Position numbers and translations under genes: made by a program. From positions 25,159,733 to 25,223,732 of the forward strand of contig JAJKFL010000039.1 in NCBI GenBank assembly GCA_021186555.1: a stretch of 64,000 nucleotides of DNA, in the 5' to 3' direction. Below are positions 11,393 to 22,290 of this stretch, in pieces. Each line of letters starts with the position of its first letter. Position 1 is the stretch's first letter. Origin of the DNA: Reticulitermes speratus. Lineage: Eukaryota > Arthropoda > Insecta > Blattodea > Rhinotermitidae. Below the pieces are notes generated by a model. It ran no database searches. It had not been told where the DNA came from and was given only the letters and a program-made list of their open reading frames with translations.

Positions 11393-11965
11393 ATACCAGA
11401 ACTGACTATCCATTTCCTACTTCTCAGTCTTCCCACAATTTAGCAACTCCACATAACCTCAACAGTCGATATTTCTCTGTGAAATAACCTGTCAGCTAAC
11501 AAACCTACACTGTGTTTGTGAAAAGCCAACGGGGAGAAGAAATGAAACGCGTTGCTTAAAAGCTGTGGATGACACCCTGATCGAGGGTGCTGTCAGAAGT
11601 CACCTCTCTTATCCTCGTCTCTGTGGTAATGTAAATGGTATTGCAGTTAGGTCGGGACCTTCTTACCTTTATTCTTCCTGTTTCTGTGGACGGCTGAGCA
11701 GATAAAAGCCATTAGAAGCTGAACCTGCACCAGGCAGCTCCTGACCCTTTCATTGTATCACAAATCGGCTGGGAAACTGCGGACAGCCCCTTCTGAATGC
11801 GCAGTAATGAACAAAACAACTCGCTGCTTATCTCATCCCATTGTCGGTGTCCTTAGGGAGTGAAGTCCGTCTTGAAGCAGCTTAAATCTGTGAATGAATA
11901 ACAAATGACCAGTGTTAGTTTTATCACTGGAGCCTAGAGACTTGGCCGAGGTTAAAAAAAAAAGC
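11393..11965. other. Unassigned DNA
   Basis: No gene or repeat boundary could be supported. Confidence 0.4.
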
Positions 11966-11967
11966 AT

Positions 11968-12062
11968 TAAAATTGAGGTTCTCACGGCGGTAAGAAGATT
12001 AGTACCAACGTTTCGGAGAGACCTGCAACCTCTATCTTCAGAGTATTAGGGCCTGTAAACTT
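11968..12062. mobile_element. Foldback element, family B half
   Basis: The words gaggttctcacggcggt, ccaacgtttcggagag and ctatcttcagagtatt are the left arm of a family B-like element. No right arm follows. Confidence 0.5.
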
Positions 12063-12139
12063 TTCGAAAGAAAGGCAGTTTTCTAAGAGTTGGTTAGTAT
12101 TTATAACTGGTACTAGATTATGTTTTCCATTCTTGGGAG

Positions 12140-12420
12140 TCTTGAAGTTTTCGCTGCGGTGTGGTTGAGGACTCCGTTCTTCTGGGATGTGACGCGCGTC
12201 ACTGGGTAATCCTTTCTCGACTTCTGAGAGACTGTACTGCCCTCATCTTCAAGGGCCTACCTACCGCATCGTACCCGCACCTCCCCAATTGGCCCGCCAG
12301 TATCTATATATTCCCTCTTCCGGCTCTGCCCTGGTGTTCTTCTCGGACCTATAACCCAATCAAGATGGAGGAATTGTGTGCCTTCGAAACGTCGTAAAAT
12401 GATTAGCCAGAGTCTCAGCT
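12140..12420. mobile_element. Foldback-like element, family B relative
   Basis: The left arm tcgctgcggtgtggttgagg, then ttcttctgggatgtgacg, matches the element at 60.09 kb. The right side keeps ccttcgaaacgtcg. The centre is enlarged by C-rich sequence with no recognised content. Confidence 0.5.
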
Positions 12421-12489
12421 TCATATTCCAGGCGGATTCCTTTCCCTTTCTTCATCATTACTCTCATATTAGCTCTCTTGCTGTTCGTG

Positions 12490-12652
12490 GAGATAGAATC
12501 TTCTGGGATGTTACGTCGTGCCGACTGGTACGTAGTTATCGGCGTTTTGGAGTATCGTGGTGCTGCCATCGTCAGGGTCAATCAGAATGACTCTGAAAAT
12601 GGAAGCAGTACGATTCTGAGAAACATCGGTGTAACATCCCAGAAGACTTAAA
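12490..12652. mobile_element. Foldback element, family B relative
   Basis: The outer words are atcttctgggatgttacgtc and taacatcccagaagac in reverse complement. Inner words are atcggcgttttgg and gagaaacatcggtg. It is about 160 bp with no coding capacity. Confidence 0.6.
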
Positions 12653-12983
12653 TTTGCAAATAAATGAATACAATGGTAGAAGAAAGAACAAAGAAAGAGG
12701 AGGGAAAACGTGCAATATCGTGTGCCAGATACTAGTGCTGTGATTGTCCGCCGGCTGCAACGCCACACGTAACCGCAGACAACGCCTCTTGTTCTGCTAC
12801 TGCACATGGAGGTGAAGGGTTCATTTTGGTACATACCGTAGGTAAAACAGACAAATACAAGAATCCAAACAGAGCAGAACTTTTATGTTCATGTTCTTGC
12901 ATTAATTGACAATTATAGGCCGATAAGACAACACCAGCAAAATGCCCAATATTTTTATATATAATTTACAATTAAGATATTAC

Positions 12984-13028
12984 AACTCCAACATGTTTGG
13001 ACCCTATTCTGGTCATCTTCAGAGAGTG
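12984..13028 (-). ncRNA. Hammerhead-like core with one core change
   Basis: On the minus strand: stem I ACTCT paired with GGAGT (5 pairs, one G-U), CTGAAGA, an unpaired U, stem II GACC/GGTC, then CAAAC ATGTT. The canonical GAAA is CAAA here (G12 changed to C), which is expected to abolish cleavage. The stem complementarity is otherwise well kept. Confidence 0.5.
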
Positions 13029-13122
13029 CACATCATTTACATGTATAAAACATAGATTTTTGTAATTTAATTAGGCTAATTTAATTTCACAAAATCTATG
13101 TTTTATACATGTAATTGATGTG

Positions 13123-13165
13123 CTGTCTCTGAAGATGACCCGACGAGGGCCGAAACATGTTGCAG
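13123..13165 (+). ncRNA. Hammerhead-like core, stem I decayed
   Basis: CTGAAGA is at 13129-13135, a GACCC/GGGCC hairpin with one mismatch follows, then GAAA at 13152-13155 and ACATGT at 13155-13160. Core bases are intact, but stem I beside it no longer pairs well. It lies inverted relative to the motif at 12984-13028 inside the same foldback. Confidence 0.5.
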
Positions 13166-13215
13166 TTTTAATATTTTAATTGTAAACTATAATAATATTG
13201 GGCATTTTGTGATGT

Positions 13216-13500
13216 CTTATATAAGCGCAGAACCTATATCTTTTGTGGAGCACTATGACACATTAATGAGTGTAATGAGTGTTCCTGAAGATTATGACGT
13301 ACCTCAGCCGCATTCCGCGCACGCCTTTCCAGTTACGGCCGAAGTGCACTTGAGCTAAACGTTCCAGTCACTAAGAACAGCCTCCTTGGTGGAAACTAAT
13401 AGCGATCTGCATGTACAACCGCCCCCCACCGCCCCCTGTTTCAAGTAAGGACATAGTATTAAGCTGTCCTCGTGCCAAGAAGGCGTAGTAGCAAGCCCCC
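13216..13500. other. Unassigned DNA
   Basis: No exon or element could be supported; there is a short C-rich stretch at 13420-13440. Confidence 0.4.
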
Positions 13501-13504
13501 AAGA

Positions 13505-13680
13505 CTTGGCCGTATAGAGGTTAGTGGTGAGCATCTCACGCTTGCAGCTGTATTCGCGTGAGCGAATCCGCGGTGTTCATTAGATATGAGACTGGTTCAG
13601 ACGTGGTGACGAAGAGGAAAATCACTACCCTTGCCGCGAATCGAATCCCGGTCTAATGACATGAATTCATTTGTACATTA
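13505..13680 (-). mobile_element. SINE-like fragment with tRNA-like head
   Basis: On the minus strand near 13660 the word accgggattcgattcgcgg resembles a B box, and tctgaaccagtctcat follows. The left part (ggccgtatagaggttagtgg) resembles a second tRNA-like head on the + strand. The two could be nested pieces. Confidence 0.3.
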
Positions 13681-13984
13681 TCTTCGTGAAACGCGTTATG
13701 AACAGCATGGCACTGGAGACATATACCGCTCCTGGGTGCCTTCCAAACCCAGCAATATTACCATCGCGACACTGCCGAACGTTTGAAAGTTGAAGGGGAC
13801 TGATGAATGTCATTCAGAGTAACGTGTTACAGCGTGTAGCGTGCATGATCATGGGCGGTGTGCATTTGCACGGGATAGTACTGCACAATGCAAATACTGG
13901 TTCTGTGATGTAATTGTGATGGCCACAGGATGAAGGCAGCACAATACACAGGGGCGTCTCAACACTCGGCCCGGTTAAGTGGGC

Positions 13985-14135
13985 TCCTTGACACCACGAC
14001 ATGGTGTGTATTCATATTGCGGCGCGGGCATGAGGCTGACCGCTTACCTCCATCTAGAACCGAAGTTAAGAATATGTGGGGCGCTACCTTCACATCCCGT
14101 ATGTGCCTTCATGGCGTGTTAAGGGACAATTTTGC
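13985..14135 (+). mobile_element. SINE family 3 tail fragment
   Basis: The words cttacctccatctagaaccg, aagaatatgtggggcgctac, and ccttcatggcgtgttaaggg match the family 3 body seen at 24.11-24.26 and 63.83-63.90 kb. Confidence 0.45.
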
Positions 14136-14157
14136 ATTTACTTTTTAACTTTATGTA

Positions 14158-14300
14158 TAGACCATGAAGATGACGGCATTACGTTGCTTCGAAAGAAGGA
14201 GATCCGATTACGCAAGTAACGCAGAAGAACGGAGTCTTTAGCTGTATTGTTGATTGACTTCAGGCTGTAGCCGTGGTGCTGTTCAGGAAGGTAAGATCCG
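14158..14300 (+). mobile_element. Foldback half-element, family B relative
   Basis: The words catgaagatgacggcattac, gcttcgaaagaaggag and gtaacgcagaagaacgg represent a right arm. The matching left arm is missing. Confidence 0.4.
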
Positions 14301-14690
14301 TAACTTGTGCTGAGAGGAGAAAGTAAGATTGGTGTATCTGTGGCGATTCCGTATTGGCTGGACCACTTCTGTGTTCCGGATAACCGCCAACACCTGCTCA
14401 CTTTTACGGCTTATGGGCGCCGGGCACTGGCAGCTGTGGTGCGGAACTTGCGACCTCTCCTTATTCATTCGACCTCTGACATCTGAAAGATGTCGTTGAA
14501 TTAGCAATAGTTTATTGCCCACACACGCTGTGAATGAATTATAGAAGAAGGTGGAAGGGGGACAGAGACTGAGAAAATAATAGTTCAAACATTTTAGTAG
14601 AAAAAGTGCATAAGTAGGCAGCGTACTGATTGTTGTTTGTCTACAGGTCAGGTAAGTAATATTGCTGTGTTATGCAGTGTAGTAGCTCTG
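14301..14690. other. Unassigned DNA
   Basis: There are open frames on the minus strand here, but they have no recognisable domain and no splice context. Confidence 0.4.
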
Positions 14691-14954
14691 TTTCTGTTAC
14701 GATCTTCTGGGTTGTGACGCTGTGTATTTTGGTTTCGCTGAAACTGAAGATAATCATCTGCCCACCTGCACGTCGTCACACTCCACAAAATGGTTGTCTT
14801 AGCGTAAGAATCTGCGAGCTCACATCTCTTATTACCTTTGACAGCAATAAAACTTTGATTATATCTGCCAAGTATTTGAGTGTGTAATGAATGAACATAG
14901 GCAGACGAGCAAAACTTTAGCGAGTCATTAGAAACTGGCGAGGGTATCACGGCA

Positions 14955-15255
14955 GTGATTAGTGAGTGGACGGGGGGGGGGGGAGGATAACGCAAAGGTA
15001 AAGTTATCCCTGTGCAAGACATACGGGGGAGTGGAGGTGTAACTCCACTCTTTCTTAACGTTAGCACTAAATGGAGGTGGGTGGTCACCTCACGGCCGGG
15101 CCTCTAAAGAACCCCTGGTACCAAATGAAGAGGGGGCCGATACGGACACTCTGGGGAAGACAGAAATTTCTCGTTCCTGCAGGGAGTCCAACCATGATAC
15201 CTCGATCAGACAGATGTACGAAAACCTACACAGGTGGGTCTTCGTAGATCTGTCT
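14955..15255 (-). mobile_element. SINE, family 3, antisense
   Basis: The + strand shows aaggtaaagttatccctgtg, gagtggaggtgtaactccac, atggaggtgggtggtcacct and ctcgttcctgcagggagtcc. The same order recurs in the antisense copies at 32.4, 36.0, 47.6 and 54.4 kb. The aaaggtaaag end corresponds to a (CTTTAC)n tail on the SINE strand. The tRNA-like head is degraded. A G-run of 11 lies just left at 14971. Confidence 0.6.
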
Positions 15256-15359
15256 GATTGTAACAAAACACGGCGGTACGCACCAAACTTGGTACCGCGG
15301 TCGTCCGGTCTGTGTCTTAGTCACTATAGCAATTACACTATCAAGCAATACCATTTTGT

Positions 15360-15522
15360 TGTATGTGATGCCTTGGAGTCGAATTGAAAATTTTCATCGT
15401 TTCGGAGGAAATTGCTTGTTTCCACCTTCAGAATTTTCTTCCCTGAAGATAGGGGGCAACGGATTGCTCGGAAACGTCTTTAAATTTCTACCAGGCTGTG
15501 GCGTTATATCCTAGAAGGCAAT
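15360..15522. mobile_element. Foldback element, family B relative
   Basis: The left side has gaaaattttcatcgtttcgg and ccttcagaattttcttccc. The right side has cctgaagatagggggcaacg and cggaaacgtctttaaatttc, ending tgtggcgttatatcctagaa. Confidence 0.5.
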
Positions 15523-16700
15523 GTTAGTAATCTGAGTGATCCTCTTGCTCTGTGTGCACATTCTGCTGAGATGTGCAGCTTTAAAACTGTTCCTTACCTT
15601 TGCCCCGGCCAACCGGAGTACTCGTGCTCAATAATCTTATTCCACTGTTGCGCACAAAGGCTATGGTTGAACTATATGGGCACAAGACTTTGTCCTGAAA
15701 TGTCATCATTACTGACGTCATAATCCTGGCTGACCAAGTGGTTTCATTGATCACATTTTATACGTACTGCTACTGTCGTGCCGGTATGGCGGAGACTGAT
15801 CTGTTTAAAATCAGAGCAGTTAGCAGACTATTCGGATATAGTGGAAATACTGAGAAGTGAATGTAACCTAAAAGGATAGAGTCTGTCAAGGTGTGTATTT
15901 AGACATACCTGATTGGAATCTTACCTGAATTATCGAATATCCTGTAAGTTGTTCGTCAGTTTCATTCCGGATAATAGCTACACGGCTTTCTTCCGAATTG
16001 GTTACATATTCACCATGCATAATCACCTTCCCTTATTAGTCACCGCTGTATAACCTCTGTAGTTGAATGACAGTCGTTGATTAAACTGAAACCAATAAAG
16101 CATATTCGCAAATAATAATAATAATAATAATATAATCTTGTGTTAGCGGTGCAGTAGTGAAGAGGATTAAACGAAGAAGGTTTAGAGGGATGGCACATGT
16201 AGCACGCACGGGGTGCGTGCGAAGGGGGGGGGGTAAAGTACGTACGGCTGGGTTTGCTACATCGTCGGGTTGTAAAAATTAAGTAACACTACTGTGGTAG
16301 AACCGAACGAATCAACGTAGCTAATAACAAGGCTCTTAGGTATACACGATCAGGTGCCAGCTCCGTCCACTTCTGTCGTCGCAACGTGCTTCCGTAAGAC
16401 ATATCTTCTTGGTGTTCCAACTGGTCAGTCGTTCGAAGTTTCCTTATCAGAATTGTGTGTGTGCATTCGTCTCCCCCAGACACATGCACAGCCTGTCATA
16501 CCCCCGTGACTTCACTGCTCTTACATTGCCAGGTGCGACTTGTATGAAACACAGTTCCTCGTTGTGTGGGGCCTGGTATCGTAAATTGCTCACTTTCGTC
16601 CTCTTAATTTCAAAATATTTTCTTCCTCGTTTTGTTCTCAAACTTTTGTTTTAAGATACCCCGGTAACCTTCAGCGTTTTGGAAAATTGGTTTGGAAATG
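15523..16700. other. Unassigned DNA with an (AAT)n run and a G-run
   Basis: An AAT microsatellite lies at 16111-16131. A G-run of nine lies near 16226. No exon is supported; the minus-strand frames at 16289-16641 have no recognised domain. Confidence 0.45.
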
Positions 16701-16702
16701 AA

Positions 16703-16870
16703 TGACTAACTAACTGCAAGCGTTAGTTTCTCAGCTAGTCAAGAAATTCCCCGCATTTTGTGCAACCCGAAAGTTAATTACCGTGTTTGTAAGAGCCCGC
16801 CACATGTCCCTATCCTGAGCCAGATGAATCCAGTCAACGCCGTACCATCCCATTTCTGTAAAATGCATAA
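16703..16870 (-). mobile_element. LINE 3' end, antisense, with tail
   Basis: It begins with gactaactaactgc (16704-16717), which is the (TAGT)n LINE tail in reverse complement. It continues ctcagctagtcaagaaattc, cctatcctgagccagatgaa and ccatcccatttctg. The C-terminal protein region is mostly lost. Confidence 0.65.
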
Positions 16871-17000
16871 AACCGGTGTTTTACGGTGATTTGTTAGCCT
16901 CTCGCCCAACCCCCAAGCTCGAGGACCACCCCTTGTCGGCTTAGTAATTTCGCAGCTACCCCCGATATCTGGAGGCAGTGTGCTCTGTCTGAAGTCTGAG
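16871..17000. repeat. Unclassified repeat segment joined to the LINE fragment
   Basis: The words agcctctcgcccaaccccca, ggaccaccccttgtcggct and tatctggaggcag look like a separate dispersed element joined to the LINE copy. No end or second copy is visible in this window, so its class is unknown. Confidence 0.3.
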
Positions 17001-18680
17001 GAATTTAACAGGGTTAAAACACTACGAAGAAAGAAATAAAGATAAGAGTTTTTAGAATAGTTTTGCGTGAGAAATTCTTGGAGAGTTTTAGTTGGAAAAG
17101 TGGAAGGATAGACCACGTGTGAAGATACATGTATAGTATATAGCCCATATATGCTCCTACATATGGCTAGATAGATGCAGATAGATAGGATCTGGGAAAG
17201 GATAGGTTGGGAGGGCTTGTACAGGATTTGTCTGACAGGATGTTTCAGTGACTTTCTCTTATGAAAATATTGATGAACTTTGTTTTCGATAGAATTCTGG
17301 AAAATTTTCGGCCTTTTGACCGTCAGTTTCCCAAGAAATATTGTGCGCCATGGAGTCAGAAGTGTTGCGGTGGAGTTGTGTGCACTGAGAAAACCATAAC
17401 CTCAGTTAGGAATGCCGCTCGTCGACCGGGATTTAAACACCGTGCCTTCTGACTGCAAGTCAGGTATGTTAGCACCGTCACAAACCAGCTTAAGTTATTG
17501 AAACTCTTCCTGTGACTTTTCTATATAAAGGGTGTTTTTGAAACACCCTTTCACGCAAAGTAAATTTATAGCTATCCACGCGTTACTTAAGGAAGATTTA
17601 TAGTGCGTGAGATACGTAGATTCTGATATCTTACTGCCGGCTCCACAAAGCTAATGCCTCTGTTGCTGGTAAATTTAAACTCCTGTCCCCTGACAGAAGA
17701 TGGCGGCTGTGCTTGTTTGTGGGTGGTTAGCTTTACAATCTTGTCAGTGTCATGTGATTAGGTCTGGGAGTATGTCGGGTATGTTAAGTAGATTGGCGTG
17801 TTGGAGAGAGAAAAGTGAGTTTCAGAGGAAAAGAACTTTCATAAGTGCATTCAACATGCACAGGACGACAGGCTCTTCTTTTTAAAACTGATACTTTAAA
17901 GAAGTTTTACTTTAATGCCAAGTGATTGTGAAAAAGATTTTTGATTTTAGATACAGTGAAACACATTAGTGGAGCTGTGTACATTTATTGTATGTTTGTA
18001 CGGTGGGGTGACGAATGAAATGATTCAGAATGCGGAATTGTACAGTGGTGGTTGTAAAACCTCCCGGAATGACACGTCAGTTAAATGTACTCGTAGCCGG
18101 ATAATATTAAAATGGATCCTGGATAAATAAACTATAGAGATGTGAACTGGATTTCACTATTTTGAAATTGCTGCTTAGCAGAAGAAAATAAGTGGATTAA
18201 AATAGTTCAGGATAGTGCCCAGTATCGGACTTCCGTAAGGACGTGTATGAAGGTTATGTTCTTTATAGCAGCAGGGAGCTGTTGACAGCTGGGCAATAAT
18301 GTTGATTACGGATGGAGGTCAGTGTGCCATTGAGTTGCTTATGTGAATAGAAGTGATAATTTGGTCTGTCGTATATTCGGAGAATTCCCTTAAAGTTCTG
18401 AGGAAAGCCACGAAGAATGAAGATACGTGACAGGGATTCTGACCTTACACTTCTGGCACGCAAGTCTTGCTACTGCTTTGTCCGCTCGGTGCCAAACTAG
18501 CCCATTCGTTGACTGCTTTTAATGGTATTACATCAGTCTCATTTTCTCCAAATAGCAGTGTCAGGGAAAAGCGTCAGGTTTCATGTGCACTTGCATTACC
18601 GAACGAAAACACTTTGTTATTCTCAGTTTCGAATGTAACGATATACCTCAGGCTTTAAATCTATTATAATGAACCGTAAT
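17001..18680. other. Unassigned DNA
   Basis: There is a short hairpin at about 17527-17551 (aaagggtgttt / aaacaccctt arms). A tRNA-like patch near 17430-17470 is too degraded to call. No exon is supported. Confidence 0.4.
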
Positions 18681-18689
18681 TTTCACCGT

Positions 18690-18800
18690 TAACACAACTT
18701 TATTATTGATATTAATGTGTCATATTATTATGACAACATGTTTCGACAATATATAGTCACATTCAGGCCAACCAAATTATAAAAATGTAAACGTATTACA
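18690..18800 (-). mobile_element. Family C foldback relic with hammerhead-like motif
   Basis: The minus strand carries CTGAATG, a GAC/GTC hairpin, GAAAC and ATGTT near 18740-18780. The first core strand is changed (CUGAAUG instead of CUGANGA), so it is a relic. Confidence 0.4.
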
Positions 18801-19930
18801 GATACATAAAATTGAAACAAATCTATTGTCTGTTCAGTGGTAACATTTACGAAAGAAAGGAATGAAAGAAGAATTAAACAGAGTTTGGAAGGACAGGTAA
18901 AAGAAAAATAAAGGAATAAAGAATGTGAGAAAAGTAAAAGGGAAAATAAAGAATAACCGAAAGATGACGATGGGAAATCAAGAAGAAAATTACGAGAGGA
19001 ACGAACAGAATATTTTTAAACGAACGCTGTGCACCAGAAGATGCATATACACGTTTTACGCCATCAGAAAGCCTGCTACGGTAATGGTCCTTGAATCATT
19101 ACTACAGACATTGAGATTCACTTTAATATTATCCTGCTCTCCGTATCTCCGCATTCCAAGGGGTTATGTCGAAGCAGGTGTAGGCCTACTTTTATTCGCT
19201 GCAAGATCGTCCTAAAAGGCATGCTGTCCTTAGCAGACGGCACTGACATCACAACTATGCGTTGAAATAACAGGAAAGAGACAGAAAAGTGATTATAACG
19301 TTTTTGATGTCACGAGGGGCTGGACTGCACACTGTTGACACATTTACTATCACAGTGAGTCAGCAGCTACGCTTAATTCGTGTCCGAGAGCAAGATACCG
19401 CTCGTCACTTGTTTTCATGGCCACGAACTTTACGAAGATGTCTCGAGTTATCGATATTCTGTACGTTCCTGTTGCTTCATACGTGTGCGAAATATGATTT
19501 GAGGGATTTGGGTAGTTGGTAAGTAATTATAGTGTCGACCGAAAGAGGAGACAGTGATGAATGATTAGTACACAGGGGTTTGGAAAAATGCGGTTTTGTC
19601 ATGCTGTAAAGTAATTTTGAAATTTGTTCAGAGAGACGTACGTATGAAACTCCGAAAACCTCAGAATAGATGGTAGGTACCTGGTCCAAGTCTAAGAGCG
19701 CTGTTTATATACGGACTTGCTAGTTAGTTTTTCAGAAATAGGTTATTTATGCAGTGGAGTTTACAATGTATCAGGTGCGAGAATGTGAGACTGGATTCAG
19801 CTGGCTAAGGTTAGTGTCCGGTGGCCGGTTTCTGTGATGAAGGTTTTTTAAAAAAACAAGCAAATCTCGTGATCACTTTAGCAACAAAGACTGTACCATG
19901 GAGTGGCTTGTTTTATGTAACAACTCTTAA
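18801..19930. other. Unassigned A-rich DNA
   Basis: The part 18840-19020 is purine-rich (runs of gaaagaa and aaaaat). Small open frames there have low-complexity content. No exon is supported. Confidence 0.4.
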
Positions 19931-19939
19931 TCTACGTGA

Positions 19940-20067
19940 CGACGTGAACTGTGCTCGAGTGATGATGTTCGTGCTGGCATGTGTCATGTTCTGTCGCGAA
20001 CGACATGGTGTGAACCGCGTTCGAGCAAAGATATTCCAGCTGGCATGTGTGTCGCGTTCTGTCGCGA
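19940..20067. repeat. Two-unit tandem duplication of about 60-68 bp
   Basis: Two diverged units share cgacRtg..gtgaac, gttcgagcaaag/gctcgagtgatg, gctggcatgtgt and gttctgtcgcga. The overlapping short open frames on both strands reflect this repeat. Confidence 0.6.
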
Positions 20068-20570
20068 GTGTGGCGAAGGATTGAGCAGTCGGAACAGTCA
20101 ACACCAGAATTTTTTTTACGCCAATTTAAAATTGAAACTGAATGAACTGATATTTAAAGCCACGTTAATGTAAAGTGGGAATAACAGAAATTATATGTGG
20201 GTGCCCTCAGATGCATTTCGTACACATAATTTCGCTTAGAAGGGAAATGACAAGTTTGTGGTACGGGAGTTAGTGAGCTGTGAACTTTAACATTATAAGT
20301 ATATCGAAAAAAATGGATGGTTTTTTCAAGATCGTTAGTTCGTCGTGGGACAACGGGGAGTGCTGAAGGAGAAGGGTGAGTAGTAGTCTGCAGTGCTTCC
20401 GTGATGTGACTCGTTTGCGTCAAGATGTTCTTTTCTGGCTTGTTTAAGCAGTAAATAATTTATGCATATTCTGAAGATTTCAAGGGATTTTGTTTGTTAT
20501 GTTGTCTGACTCGTTTAATAATTGCATTTGGTGTCTTTTCCCAAGCAGTGAATGATTAGAGATAAGAGAT
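20068..20570. other. Unassigned DNA
   Basis: Nothing recognisable on either strand. Confidence 0.4.
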
Positions 20571-20573
20571 TTG

Positions 20574-20755
20574 CTGTTCTCACAGCGGTATTTCTGAAGA
20601 GTCAAGCCTTCTGAGATACTGCACCGTGTTGACTGGAGAGCAGTTACCTTCATTTCCGCGGACTGCTTGACGCTGAAGATGAAGGCACTACGATCGGTCG
20701 AAACGTCGGTAACTGTTTACCACTCAAAGCGGTGTAACATCCCAGAAGATTTGAA
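20574..20755. mobile_element. Foldback element, family B
   Basis: The left arm has gctgttctcacagcggtatt, tctgaagagtcaagccttct and gttgactggagagcagttac. The right arm has gacgctgaagatgaaggcac, ggtcgaaacgtcggtaactg and ggtgtaacatcccagaag. The core words CTGAAGA and GAAAC-GTC on the + strand match the hammerhead order, but stem I and stem II pair poorly in this copy. Confidence 0.65.
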
Positions 20756-21034
20756 TTTTCAATATAGAGGTGATTTGAAGAGGTAGATAACACAGTCGAT
20801 GTTACTTGCTGCATCATTTGGGGCTGACACAGCTGTATAAAACTGCGCGATGCGCCTTGTTTGAAACAGTGAGGGTCGTAATGTGTTCAGTTGGATCAAG
20901 CTTTTACCAACACATGGGGTAAATCCTTAACAGCAAATTAATGCGAAGCAGAGAGCTGTGCGTGGCGCCATTTTTTCTGAGAAATTTGAGTGCGTGCCGA
21001 AAACATAAATCCAAGTATTTTTAAAAATTACATC

Positions 21035-21305
21035 TCGTGTTTATATCGATTAATTGATAAAATTACCGTCACATGCACACCTATATTTATTGTATAACAA
21101 AATTCTGTTAACAATAAGCTACATGTTTCGGCCCAAGGCCGTTATCTTCACGTAAAAGGAATTGAGGTAAAATATTTTACTATTTTACTACTTTTATGTA
21201 AAGCCTAATGCTGTTCTAGGAACGAAACATGTAGCTTTTTGTTAATAGAATATGGTTATAATATACTTTTAGGTGTGTGTGACGGTAATTTTGTCAATTA
21301 ATGAA
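21035..21305. mobile_element. Foldback element, family C
   Basis: Outer arms pair taattgataaaattaccgtc with gacggtaattttgtcaatta. Next come acctatatttattgtataac with gttataatatacttttaggt. Inner words are gctacatgtttcggcc and gaaacatgtagc. It is a clear AT-rich inverted repeat of about 270 bp. The left half keeps a hammerhead-like motif (minus strand, GTGAAGA, GGCC hairpin, GAAAC ATGTA); C3 is changed to G. Confidence 0.75.
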
Positions 21306-21515
21306 TCCAAGTGTAAATAGACGTCTTTCGGATCGCACTTAATCTTTTCATTACTCCAAAATAAGTGAAATCGTAGTACTGTACATGACCCTGATACACA
21401 GGATCCCCATATAGTAAGTTGTGACTAATAGATACTTAGGCCCATTATTAGAAATTTTCTTTTCCCCTTTGTCGCTATACTTTGTGCTTATGGAAGGTGC
21501 ATTAAGTTTTATGTC
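21306..21515. other. Unassigned DNA
   Basis: No feature could be supported. Confidence 0.4.
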
Positions 21516-21520
21516 GACGA

Positions 21521-22171
21521 CGTGCCGTCAGTGTGCTATTTCCTCAGATACAGTAGTTACTGCCGTCAGTGTGCTACTTCCGCAGATACAGTAGTTACTG
21601 CCGTCAGTGTGCTATTTCCGCAGATACAGTAGTTACTGCCGTCAGTGTGCTACTTCCTCAGATACATAGTTACTGCCGTCAGTGTGCTACTTCCGCAGAT
21701 ACAGTAGTTACTGCCGTCAGTGTGCTACTTCCGCAGATACAGTAGTTACTGCCGTCAGTGTGCTACTTCCGCAGATACAGTAGTTACTGCCGTCAGCGTG
21801 CTACTTCCGCAGATACAGTAGTTACTGCCGTCAGTGTGCTACTTCCGCAGATACAGTAGTTACTGCCGTCAGTGTGCTACTTCCGCAGATACAGTAGTTA
21901 CTGCCGTCAGCGTGCTACTTCCGCAGATACAGTAGTTACTGCCGTCAGTGTGCTACTTCCGCAGATACAGTAGTTACTGCCGTCAGTGTGCTACTTCCGC
22001 AGATACAGTAGTTACTGCCGTCAGTGTGCTACTTCCGCAGATACAGTAGTTACTGCCGTCAGTGTGCTACTTCCGCAGATACAGTAGTTACTGCCGTCAG
22101 TGTGCTACTTCCGCAGATACAGTAGTTACTGCCGTCAGTGTGCTACTTCCGCAGATACAGTAGTTACTGTA
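21521..22171. repeat. 38-bp minisatellite, about 17 units
   Basis: The unit begins tgccgtcagtgtgctacttc and ends cgcagatacagtagttac (38 bp). The first units carry cctcag or tatttc variants. The rest are almost identical apart from a tcagcgtg variant in two of them, which suggests recent expansion at the right side. There are no spacers. Confidence 0.95.
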
Positions 22172-22184
22172 TTTAATAGAAGAG

Positions 22185-22290
22185 AAAGGTTCATCACCGT
22201 GTTCACAAGATTCCGCCACTGGATCAAACCTGAGTCATTTTAATCCAATCCACACGCTCGCATCACATTCCCTCAAGAACAGTGTCAATA
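22185..22290 (-). mobile_element. LINE 3' fragment, antisense
   Basis: The words ggttcatcaccgtgttcaca and gatcaaacctgagtcatttt, then aatccaatccacacgc, match the antisense LINE end seen at 7.5 and 25.2 kb, with the extreme 3' end missing. Confidence 0.5.

Larger units (their letters stand above)
12940..13215. mobile_element. Foldback element, family C, two hammerhead-like cores
   Basis: An AT-rich near-palindrome of about 275 bp. Outer arms are atatataatttacaattaag against ttttaattgtaaactataat. Inner arms are acatgtataaaacatagatt against aatctatgttttatacatgt. Between them each side carries one hammerhead-like core: minus strand at 12984-13028 and plus strand at 13123-13165. It has no transposase. 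The copy gives both an RNA-motif pair and a strong long-range hairpin. Confidence 0.8.

Noticed and set aside
14648-15088. 146-codon minus-strand open frame, the longest in the window
   Set aside because: It runs through a foldback relic, a G-run and an antisense SINE, with no domain and no splice context.
17527-17551. Short hairpin with 11-bp arms resembling a terminator
   Set aside because: Rho-independent terminators do not apply in an animal genome, and there is no gene beside it.
21521-22171. Regular direct repeats that might suggest a CRISPR array (also 4225-4758 and 26458-27426)
   Set aside because: Units are head-to-tail with no unique spacers, and the DNA is animal-like. They are minisatellites.
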